The position numbers and the translations under genes were made by a program. A model generated the notes under the pieces. The model was not told the DNA's origin. It did no database searches and saw nothing but the letters and a program-made list of their open reading frames with translations. Positions 1-5,616 of a DNA stretch of 7,058 bases are shown in pieces. This DNA comes from Rickettsiales bacterium (GTDB lineage Bacteria > Pseudomonadota > Alphaproteobacteria > Rickettsiales > Deianiraeaceae), in contig CANCKZ010000035.1 in NCBI GenBank assembly GCA_947378695.1, positions 1 through 7,058 of the forward strand, given 5' to 3'. Numbering within the stretch: the stretch's first letter is position 1; every line of letters begins with the position of its first letter.

Positions 1-419
1 TGAAGGGTTGAATTGCCATTCTCGTCACATTCATTGATTTCTTCGGGCGTTGATCTTGATGCAAGATATTTTATTATATTAAGATTGTTAAATTTTAGTG
101 CGTATAAAATGGGAGTCTGACCTTGTACATCTTTATGCTGTATATTCGCGCCACTTTCAATCAAAGTTTTGACAAATTCGTCATCGCCTTTTTCTATTGC
201 ATAATAAAGCGGTGTCTGCCCTTTGTTATCGATTTCGTTGACTTGTGCTTTGTTGTCGATCAGATATTTTGCAGTTGAAGCATTTGCTGCACGGTGAAGT
301 GCTGTTTGACCGTCTTGATCTTTTTCATTAATGTTCGTGCCTAAATATTGTGCTGTTGAATCATTATATTCATTTGTGTTTGGATTTATAGCATCCTGTC
401 CTACCCCTTGTTGACTCAT
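1..419 (-). CDS. Ankyrin-repeat protein, N-terminal part (runs off left edge)
   Basis: The minus strand is open from an ATG at 419-417 to the window edge, giving 139 residues with no stop, so the gene is cut by the window. After a polar leader of about 33 residues (start MSQQGVGQDA) come ankyrin repeats. Repeat 1 is at about 34-63 (DGQTALHRAA), repeat 2 at 64-96 (KGQTPLYYAIEKGDDEFVKT, ending SGANI) and repeat 3 at 97-129 (QGQTPILYAL); a fourth begins at about 132 (ENGNSTL). Repeat 1 is about three residues short of the usual 33. Ankyrin repeats bind other proteins; in intracellular bacteria such proteins are often effectors, but nothing visible here shows secretion. There is no signal peptide and no membrane segment in the visible part. 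No clear Shine-Dalgarno precedes the ATG. It is transcribed alone, away from the other genes. The repeat assignment is firm; the role is unknown. Confidence 0.88.
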   Translation of the reverse strand, partial: MSQQGVGQDAINPNTNEYNDSTAQYLGTNINEKDQDGQTALHRAANASTAKYLIDNKAQVNEIDNKGQTPLYYAIEKGDDEFVKTLIESGANIQHKDVQGQTPILYALKFNNLNIIKYLASRSTPEEINECDENGNSTL

Positions 420-450
420 AAAAACATTATTTATTAAAATAATCTGAATA

Positions 451-479
451 ACATTAACACACTGAGATTAAGATGTCAA
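451..479 (-). promoter_or_regulatory. Sigma70-type promoter of the ankyrin gene
   Basis: On the minus strand a perfect -35 TTGACA (479-474) is followed by a 17-base spacer and a -10 TAATGT (456-451). The -10 matches TATAAT at only three of six bases but has the key first T, A and last T, and it is preceded by TGT, an extended -10. Transcription would start near 444, leaving a leader of about 25 bases before the ATG at 419. Assigned by consensus and spacing only. Confidence 0.6.
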
Positions 480-550
480 GATATTTTTTAGTTTTATTTA
501 CAATTTGAAATAATAAACAGTGCAACAAAAAACATAGATTTTGATAGCTT

Positions 551-602
551 AAACCCCACCGTTCTACTGTACTAGTACGCTATAACAAAAGTGGGGTTTT
601 TG
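551..602 (+). terminator. Terminator-like hairpin with long loop
   Basis: A perfect 9-base inverted repeat, AAACCCCAC at 551-559 and GTGGGGTTT at 591-599, is followed directly by further T residues (T6 at 597-602 apart from one possible edge base). On the plus strand this has the stem-plus-U-run form of an intrinsic terminator. The 31-base loop is unusually long and contains the 10-base palindrome GTACTAGTAC (569-578), which could fold as an inner hairpin. No plus-strand gene lies upstream in the window, so there is no obvious transcript to stop. It could equally be the end of a repeat element or an attenuator-like structure. Confidence 0.4.
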
Positions 603-636
603 CGGGATATGACGCAGTGAAACGAAGGAGTATCTG

Positions 637-674
637 CCGGAAATTTCGCACCTGCCCCGAAGGGTAATTTTTGG
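637..674 (+). other. Possible RNA stem-loop in GC-rich island
   Basis: CCGGAAATT (637-645) can pair along its full length with AATTTTTGG (666-674), using seven Watson-Crick and two G-U pairs. Within the 20-base loop, CCC (655-657) pairs with GGG (662-664) around CGAA. The G-U pairs would become A-C mismatches on the other strand, so the structure favours a plus-strand RNA. This is hand folding without energy calculation, and no homologous family is recognised. Confidence 0.3.
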
Positions 675-732
675 AAAGAAGGCGTGTGGCGTTCGGTTTT
701 GCGGTGGTGGAGGCGGGGGGAATCTGCTTTTT

Positions 733-762
733 TTGTGAAAAAATTATCGCTATATATATAAT
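733..762 (+). promoter_or_regulatory. Candidate distal promoter of ilvE (P1)
   Basis: A perfect -10 TATAAT at 757-762 lies 18 bases after TTGTGA (733-738), a four-of-six match to the -35 consensus. The -10 sits inside an AT-rich inverted repeat, GCTATAT (749-755) and ATATAGC (761-767). Transcription would start near 769, about 85 bases before the ilvE ATG at 854. In such AT-rich DNA a TATAAT can occur by chance, so this is tentative. Confidence 0.4.
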
Positions 763-797
763 ATAGCAAGCGAAAATGTGGAAGTGGAATTTTTTTC

Positions 798-825
798 TTG
801 ACATTTTCAAAGTGCAAAATATAGT
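798..825 (+). promoter_or_regulatory. Candidate proximal promoter of ilvE (P2)
   Basis: A perfect -35 TTGACA (798-803), a 16-base spacer and -10 TATAGT (820-825, five of six) form the best promoter on this strand. Transcription would begin near 832 and give a leader of only about 22 bases. This argues that translation starts at 854 and not at the earlier in-frame ATG at 776, which lies upstream of P2. Confidence 0.55.
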
Positions 826-853
826 CAAAAAAATTGTTTTATACTTTGAAAAT
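803..853. repeat. 11-base inverted repeat around P2, abutting the ilvE start
   Basis: ATTTTCAAAGT (803-813) and ACTTTGAAAAT (843-853) are exact reverse complements separated by 29 bases. The left arm begins at the last base of the -35 and the right arm ends one base before the ATG, so the pair brackets the -10 and the predicted start site. It could be two half-sites for a repressor. In a longer transcript from P1 it could be a hairpin that hides the ribosome entry region. Confidence 0.4.
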
Positions 854-1738
854 ATGCAACGGGAACCATTTGATATGCGAGACGGCACCATCTTTTACAA
901 CGGAAATTTCGTTGAATGGAAGGACGCAAAAGTGCATATTTTAAATCACGGATTGCACTACGCTTCGTCAGTTTTTGAGGGCGTAAGAATGTATAACGGA
1001 AAAATTTTTAAAAACACAGAACACAATATCAGACTGCATAAATCAGCAGAAATCATGGATTTTTCACTGCCTTATTCAGTTGAAGAACTTGACGAGCTTT
1101 GTCTGAAAATCTGCAAAATTAACAACCTTGAAGACGCCTATATTCGCCCATTTGCCTTCCGTGGAAGTGAACAAATGCAAATTTCAGGTAGCTTAAACAA
1201 GGTTCATGTTGGAGTTGCCGCATGGCAATGGCCAGCCCTTCACGGCGACCTCAAACGCACGGGAATTAACATGATGGTTGCTCAGTATCGCCGTCCGCCG
1301 GCAAATTGTGCACCGGTTTTCGCCAAAGCAGCTGGTCTTTACATGATTGTAACCATTTCAAAACATCAGGCAGAGCGTGCCGGTTTTCAAGACGCACTAA
1401 TGTTAGATTATCAAGAAAACATTGCCGAAGCAACAGGTGCAAACTTTTTTGCGATATTTGACGGCGAAATTCATACACCAATTGCGGACTGCTTTTTGAA
1501 CGGACTGACTCGTCAAACCGTCATTAAACTTGCACAAGATTTGGGCTATAAAGTTGTTGAACGCAAAATTTCACTGCCAGAACTTGCACAAGTTCAGGAC
1601 GCTTTCATGACGGGAACAGCCGCAGAAGTTTCACGAATTGCCTCCGTAACGGATGAAAAAGGCATGAAATATGAATTCAAAGACAACAAAATTTCCCTGC
1701 ATCTACTTGACAAATATCAAGAATTGGTGAGGAGTTAG
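854..1738 (+). CDS. ilvE: Branched-chain amino acid aminotransferase
   Basis: This is a PLP-dependent fold-type IV (class IV) transaminase, EC 2.6.1.42. It exchanges the amino group between glutamate and the keto acids of valine, leucine and isoleucine in the cytosol. From the ATG at 854 it is 294 residues, normal for alphaproteobacterial IlvE. Landmarks are the N-terminal HGLHYASSVFEG (32-43), the Schiff-base lysine K158 in PVFAKAAGLY, the cofactor-contacting glutamate E192 in NIAEATGANFF, CFLNGLTRQT (213-222) and TGTAAEV (253-259). The open frame continues upstream to an ATG at 776, adding 26 residues. That extension is hydrophobic and unlike the family, and it lies upstream of the best promoter, so I chose 854. 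No clear Shine-Dalgarno precedes this start. The stop directly abuts xseA, implying one transcript. A D-amino acid transaminase or aminodeoxychorismate lyase is possible but less likely given the overall match to IlvE. Confidence 0.93.
   Translation: MQREPFDMRDGTIFYNGNFVEWKDAKVHILNHGLHYASSVFEGVRMYNGKIFKNTEHNIRLHKSAEIMDFSLPYSVEELDELCLKICKINNLEDAYIRPFAFRGSEQMQISGSLNKVHVGVAAWQWPALHGDLKRTGINMMVAQYRRPPANCAPVFAKAAGLYMIVTISKHQAERAGFQDALMLDYQENIAEATGANFFAIFDGEIHTPIADCFLNGLTRQTVIKLAQDLGYKVVERKISLPELAQVQDAFMTGTAAEVSRIASVTDEKGMKYEFKDNKISLHLLDKYQELVRS
1729..1734 (+). promoter_or_regulatory. Shine-Dalgarno of xseA inside the ilvE 3' end
   Basis: GAGGAG lies four bases before the GTG at 1739, within the last codons of ilvE. 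It is the clearest ribosome binding site in the window and supports the GTG start. Its location suggests that ribosomes finishing ilvE help start xseA. Confidence 0.6.
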
Positions 1739-2914
1739 GTGTCTGAAAATCTACCGTTTTTCACGGTTTCACGCATTAGCGACATAATAAAAAATACGAT
1801 TGAGCAAACTTTTCCAGTTGTGAGTATTGTTGGTGAGGTTTCGAATTTGTCGATTAATTCGAAATATGCGTTTTTTTCCCTCAAAGACGACGACGCCTTG
1901 ATTAAGTGCGTTTATTGGTCACCAAACGAGGAAATTCAAGGTATGCTAAAAAATGGAGAAAAGCTTGTAGCAACAGGGAAAATTACGGCTTACAAGTCTG
2001 GCTCTTACTACCAATTGACGGCGTATAAATTGAAAAATTACGGCATAGGTGACATAGCAAATCAATTTGAAATACTTAAAAACAAACTTCAAAAAGAGGG
2101 CATTTTCGATGCAATCCACAAAAAACCGCTGCCAAAATTTGTGCAAACTATTGCGGTGATTTCTGCGAAAAATAGTGCCGCAATTGAGGACATTTTCACC
2201 ACGCTGAGCGGCACGATTGTGAGTAAAACATATTTTATACCCGCAACAATGCAAGGTTCTGCCTGCGTTTCTTCGGTTTTGAGTGCGTTAAAAGTGGCGG
2301 AAAATTTGCCGGTTGACGCAATTTTGATTGCCAGAGGTGGCGGTTCGACGGAGGATCTTTCGCAATTCAACAGCGAGGAACTTGCGCGCGCAGTTTTTGC
2401 GGCGAAAATTCCAATAATTTCGGCGATTGGTCACGAAATTGACTTCACAATTCTGGATTTTGTCGCGGATTTTCGTGCTCCTACACCAACTTATGGCGCG
2501 CAAATGATTTCGCCACAAAAAAATGAGGTTTTGCAGCAAATAAATGCGTTGCAGGCGGTGGTTTCGCAGAAAACTCAATTTGAAATTGCAAATTTTGCCC
2601 ATAAAGTTGAAAATATTGAATATAAAATGCAAAATGCGGTGAAAAATCTTGTGGATTCAGCGGCTCGCAGGGTGGAGATGGCTGAAAATTCGCTCAATAT
2701 TCGTAATTTTCTTGCAAAAATCAAGGATTTTTCCAGCAGAATTCTCATTCTTGAACAAAAAGTTGAGCAAATCAACCCGAAAAAAGTGTTGAAAATGGGA
2801 TTTGTTATGTTGAAATCTGGCGATGTTTTTGAAAATAACCCTAAAAATCTGCCTGAAAACTTTGAGGTTATAACTCATTTTGGGAGTTTTCCTGCTCAAA
2901 AAAGAAATTCTTGA
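1739..2914 (+). CDS. xseA: Exodeoxyribonuclease VII large subunit
   Basis: XseA is the catalytic subunit of exonuclease VII, which with several copies of XseB degrades single-stranded DNA from both ends in repair and recombination. The 391-residue protein starts with an OB-fold DNA-binding domain (about 6-100; GEVSNL at 32-37, AFFSLKD at 44-50). The catalytic domain follows (about 120-310), with D151 in AIEDIF at the place of the conserved aspartate, ARGGGSTEDL (198-207), AIGHEID (229-235) and FRAPTP (245-250). Residues of about 260-345 look helical and coiled-coil, as expected for the XseB-binding region. The tail, from GFVMLKSGDVF (354-364), is short, and the protein is at the small end of the family. 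The GTG start directly follows the ilvE TAG and has a GAGGAG ribosome site. No xseB is visible nearby. The last 47 bases overlap the convergent dusB. Confidence 0.93.
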   Translation: MSENLPFFTVSRISDIIKNTIEQTFPVVSIVGEVSNLSINSKYAFFSLKDDDALIKCVYWSPNEEIQGMLKNGEKLVATGKITAYKSGSYYQLTAYKLKNYGIGDIANQFEILKNKLQKEGIFDAIHKKPLPKFVQTIAVISAKNSAAIEDIFTTLSGTIVSKTYFIPATMQGSACVSSVLSALKVAENLPVDAILIARGGGSTEDLSQFNSEELARAVFAAKIPIISAIGHEIDFTILDFVADFRAPTPTYGAQMISPQKNEVLQQINALQAVVSQKTQFEIANFAHKVENIEYKMQNAVKNLVDSAARRVEMAENSLNIRNFLAKIKDFSSRILILEQKVEQINPKKVLKMGFVMLKSGDVFENNPKNLPENFEVITHFGSFPAQKRNS

Positions 2915-3863
2915 TGGAGGCTTTCATGAAATCCACGCTTTCACAAGTGTTCATTTTCGCCCTGAAATGGGACGAACCTGAAATGTTGGAAGTGTACCAT
3001 GAAATTTGCTTTTTTGCCAAATTTAAACCGACATGTTCGGGGTAGAACGAGAGCATTTCTTCCAAATGCCAAAGGGCAATTTCGCCAATCTGGGCAAGGG
3101 TTTTTGGCAAATTTTCCGCCTTCGTGCCGTTCAATTCGCACTGCATTTCGTGAATCAACCACGGCTTTCCATAAACGCCACGACCAATCATCACGCCGTC
3201 AGTTTTGCCTTTTTCGAGTGCCTCCCGTGCGTTTTCCACGGTTTTGATATCGCCATTTGAAATAACCGGAATTTTCACGGAATTTTTTACTTTTTGGATA
3301 AAATCCCAGTCCGCAGTGCCGGAATACAGTTGCGAGCGGGTTCTGCCGTGAATTGTAATCATTTTCGCACCCACTTCTTCAAACGCTTTGCAAAGTTGGG
3401 GAGCATTCAAGTTTTGCGAATCCCAACCCATGCGAGTCTTGACCGTGACAGGGATTTTCACCGCTTTCACGACCGCTTCCACGATTTTTATCGCAAGTTC
3501 GGGGGTTTTCATCATTGCTGAACCTGCGTGTCCGTTCGTGACTTTTTTCACAGGACAGCCGTAGTTTATGTCGATAACATCAGCGCCCATTTCCTCGTTC
3601 AATTTTGCCGCTTCCGCCATAACATCAATTTCGCAACCTGCAATTTGCACGCCGTGAGTAGTGTTTTTGTTGTCCGTGTGTTTGAGTTTTTCCAGCGACT
3701 GGCGAGTCTCCAAAATCATCGCGCGGGAGGCTATCATTTCAGAAATCGTGTAGCAGCAGCCAAAATGTTCGGCAATTTTGCGAAAGGGAAGGTCAGTCAC
3801 GCCAGACATTGGTGCTAGGATTACAGGAATTTGATTTTCGAAAATGCGGGAAAGTTTGTTCAT
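2868..3863 (-). CDS. dusB: tRNA dihydrouridine synthase B
   Basis: This is an FMN-dependent enzyme that reduces specific uridines in the tRNA D-loop to dihydrouridine using NADPH, in the cytosol. The 331 residues have the Dus layout. A TIM barrel begins with the FMN-binding APMSGVTD (17-24) and is followed by SEMIASRAM (41-49), characteristic of the DusB/NifR3 branch. The catalytic cysteine is C103 in INYGCPVKKV, with HGRTRSQLYSG at 172-182, NGDI at 203-206 and IGRGVYGKPW at 226-235. A helical C-terminal domain covers about 245-325. Length is normal, so the C-terminus that overlaps xseA by 47 bases seems genuine. The ATG shares ATGA with the stop of the upstream DUF4145 gene, which points to translational coupling in a gap-DUF4145-dusB transcript. 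The subfamily call DusB rests on remembered family motifs; the enzyme class is secure. Confidence 0.93.
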   Translation of the reverse strand: MNKLSRIFENQIPVILAPMSGVTDLPFRKIAEHFGCCYTISEMIASRAMILETRQSLEKLKHTDNKNTTHGVQIAGCEIDVMAEAAKLNEEMGADVIDINYGCPVKKVTNGHAGSAMMKTPELAIKIVEAVVKAVKIPVTVKTRMGWDSQNLNAPQLCKAFEEVGAKMITIHGRTRSQLYSGTADWDFIQKVKNSVKIPVISNGDIKTVENAREALEKGKTDGVMIGRGVYGKPWLIHEMQCELNGTKAENLPKTLAQIGEIALWHLEEMLSFYPEHVGLNLAKKQISWYTSNISGSSHFRAKMNTCESVDFMKASIKNFFFEQENSQNEL

Positions 3864-4540
3864 GTTTTTGTTTTTTGTAGGATTTTTTGATGAAGTTCGT
3901 TCGCGTATTCTCTATTTTCAATGAAAGTAACAATGTTATTGCCTATTGATTCAATAAACCGAAGCATAACTTTAAACGATTCAAAGGTGTCTGAATCTTC
4001 GATTTTTTGATAGACATGTATATCATTCCCATACGCCTTGATGATTTCCATTGTTTTGAAGAGGATATCGCTTACGAAAGTTGTGTGTTTTTTAATGTCT
4101 TCAATTTTGCCATGCAAAGTTGTTTTACGAAGGTATTTTGCTTTTTCCTCGCCTTCAAGAAATTCCTCCGCAATCCAGTTGCAAAGTCCTTCAAGGCAGG
4201 TGCGAAGCAAAACATTTCCACATCGTGGTGAAAGTTCACCGATTTTTCTTGCTTCATTGAAATCTTTGCGAATGTTTTCGGGAATTTTATCGTCCAAATC
4301 TTTTCCAATTGGTTCAACTGGGTGGAATTGCGTTCCATCCTCCCATCTTAGGGATATGTAGTAACAATTGTTGCATCGCCATTTCACTATGAAGTTAAGT
4401 GGATTGATAGGTGGTGCATTTTCTGATCGTATTGAGTTTGTTCGTGATTCCAGAATACGATCCCAATTTTTTTGATCGAGCCTTGTAGTTTCGTGCCCAA
4501 CCTTTACTACCTTGCAACCTTTGCAATAACTATTGCTCAT
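3860..4540 (-). CDS. DUF4145-type protein with N-terminal zinc-ribbon cysteines
   Basis: I do not know a specific function for this 226-residue cytosolic protein. Two CxxC pairs, C6/C9 and C56/C59 (WRCNNCYY), look like a split zinc ribbon. From about residue 85 there is a helical domain resembling DUF4145: PENIRKDFNEA (87-97), a Cys/Leu-rich helix RCGNVLLRTCLEGLCNWIAE (106-125), and a closing GNDIHV (171-176) before the last helices (185-210). Domains of this family occur alone and fused to restriction or other nuclease subunits, which suggests but does not show a nucleic-acid or defence link. There is no membrane segment. The gene starts one base after the gap stop (TGA-T-ATG) and ends in an ATGA overlap with dusB, so it is embedded in a housekeeping operon. 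The ribosome site is weak (GGGAAAG). The domain call is from pattern memory. Confidence 0.7.
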   Translation of the reverse strand: MSNSYCKGCKVVKVGHETTRLDQKNWDRILESRTNSIRSENAPPINPLNFIVKWRCNNCYYISLRWEDGTQFHPVEPIGKDLDDKIPENIRKDFNEARKIGELSPRCGNVLLRTCLEGLCNWIAEEFLEGEEKAKYLRKTTLHGKIEDIKKHTTFVSDILFKTMEIIKAYGNDIHVYQKIEDSDTFESFKVMLRFIESIGNNIVTFIENREYANELHQKILQKTKT

Positions 4541-4541
4541 A

Positions 4542-5549
4542 TCAAAGCTTTCCCATCAACTTTGAAGCGTCAAGCATTCGGCAGGAAAAGCCCCATTCGT
4601 TGTCATACCAAGAAAGAATTCGCACCATATTTCCACCAATAACTTTGGTTTCAAGGGCGTCAAAAATTGAGGATTCAGGCGTGTGGTTGAAATCAATTGA
4701 AACAAGCGGAGCAGTTTCAAACCGCAAAACGCCTTTCATTGAATTTTCTGCCGCAAATTTGATAGCCTCCAAAACTTCCTCTTTTGTTGTATCACGATTT
4801 GCTTCGAAGGTTAAGTCGACAACTGAAACATTTGGGGTTGGAACTCTGATGGCGGAACCGTCCAGCTTGCCTTTAAGTTCTGGCAGAACCAAACCAATTG
4901 CTTTTGCAGCACCGGTTGATGTTGGCACCATTGAACAAGCTGCGGAACGAGCACGGCGGATATCGCCTTTGTGGGAGGAGTCCAGAATGTTTTGATCGCC
5001 AGTGTATGAATGAATTGTTGTCATAAAGCCTTTTTTTATGCCAATCGTATCGTTCAAAACCTTTGCAACGGGAGCAAGACAGTTCGTTGTGCAAGAACCA
5101 ATTGAAATGATGGTATCGGAACTTTCCAAAATGCCGTGATTCACCCCAAACACGATGGTTTTAACATCGTCAGTTTTTGCAGGAGCAGATAAAATCACTT
5201 TTTTCGCACCGGAATTTATGTGTTTTTGAAGGTCTTCTCGTTTTGTGAATTTGCCTGTGCATTCTAAAACGACATCAACGCCGAATTTTGCCCAGTCAAT
5301 ATTTTCAACTTCTTTTTCACGCAAAAGCGGAATTTTTTTGCCGTTTATGATGATATTCGAACCATCGTGCGTTATTGGAAATGGAAATCTTCCATGGGTG
5401 GAATCGTATTGTAGAAGATGAACATGTTGGTCAATTTCAGCAGGACCATTCACCGCCACAACTTCAATTCCTTGAATGTTTTCCTCAAAAACAGCACGCA
5501 AAACGCACCTTCCAATTCTGCCTAAACCATTAATTGCAATTTTTACCAT
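4542..5549 (-). CDS. gap: Glyceraldehyde-3-phosphate dehydrogenase, likely NADP-capable
   Basis: GAPDH interconverts glyceraldehyde-3-phosphate and 1,3-bisphosphoglycerate using NAD(P), in glycolysis or gluconeogenesis. The 335-residue protein is full length. It has the Rossmann motif NGLGRIGR (7-14), the catalytic cysteine C153 in GSCTTNCLAP, the catalytic histidine H180 in TTIHSYTGDQ, the phosphate-site PTSTGAAKA (209-217) and the C-terminal SWYDNEWG (313-320). The cofactor-determining residues are unusual for an NAD enzyme. The position of canonical D32 is glycine (VNGP, 33-36), and canonical L187-P188 are S191-S192 in ILDSSHKG. Such changes favour NADP in known GAPDHs. It is the first gene of a minus-strand run with the DUF4145 gene and dusB, and it diverges from the pentapeptide gene. 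No pgk follows it, unlike in many bacteria. No strong Shine-Dalgarno precedes the ATG. Confidence 0.95.
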   Translation of the reverse strand: MVKIAINGLGRIGRCVLRAVFEENIQGIEVVAVNGPAEIDQHVHLLQYDSTHGRFPFPITHDGSNIIINGKKIPLLREKEVENIDWAKFGVDVVLECTGKFTKREDLQKHINSGAKKVILSAPAKTDDVKTIVFGVNHGILESSDTIISIGSCTTNCLAPVAKVLNDTIGIKKGFMTTIHSYTGDQNILDSSHKGDIRRARSAACSMVPTSTGAAKAIGLVLPELKGKLDGSAIRVPTPNVSVVDLTFEANRDTTKEEVLEAIKFAAENSMKGVLRFETAPLVSIDFNHTPESSIFDALETKVIGGNMVRILSWYDNEWGFSCRMLDASKLMGKL

Positions 5550-5616
5550 AAAAGACTTGAAAAATAATCTTGTTTGTTTTAAGGCAGAAAAAGAAAATAA
5601 GAATTGTCAAGCTTTT
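5550..5616. promoter_or_regulatory. Divergent promoter region between gap and the pentapeptide gene
   Basis: These 67 AT-rich bases must hold the start signals for both genes if each is transcribed from here. On the minus strand a perfect TTGACA lies at 5610-5605, suited to a -35 for gap, but the bases 16-18 further on (around CTGCCT) are a poor -10. On the plus strand TTGTTT followed 17 bases later by GAAAAT is a weak match. The location is reliable; the exact elements are not. Confidence 0.35.

Larger units (their letters stand above)
420..853. other. Gene-poor interval with a GC-rich island
   Basis: These 434 bases separate the divergent ankyrin and ilvE genes. The left third (420-550) is very AT-rich and holds the ankyrin promoter and nothing else I can identify. 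The stretch 601-720 is about 57% GC by hand count (68 of 120), far above the surroundings. It contains a GGTGGTGGAGGCGGGGGG run (703-720) followed by T7 (728-734). The interval 735-853 returns to AT-rich sequence and holds candidate promoters for ilvE. Short frames open through the island on both strands, but none has a convincing start, Shine-Dalgarno or recognisable domain. The island may be a dispersed repeat, a small RNA or a leader. Confidence 0.6.

Noticed and set aside
776..853. In-frame N-terminal extension of ilvE by 26 residues from an ATG at 776
   Set aside because: The extension is hydrophobic and unlike IlvE N-termini, has no ribosome site, and lies across the best promoter; the family start matches 854.
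572..891. Two minus-strand open frames (572-817 and 580-891) across the GC-rich island
   Set aside because: They overlap each other, the ilvE promoters or start, and show no domain. They are more likely by-products of the GC-rich segment, though they would mark copies if it is a repeat.
2999..3818. Several plus-strand open frames opposite dusB
   Set aside because: They are antisense shadows of a clear dusB coding sequence and their translations are low-complexity with no motifs.
5476..5616. Extension of the pentapeptide gene upstream to an ATG at 5476
   Set aside because: It would overlap the 5' end of gap on the other strand by 74 bases and its residues do not fit the repeat; these codons are a shadow of gap.
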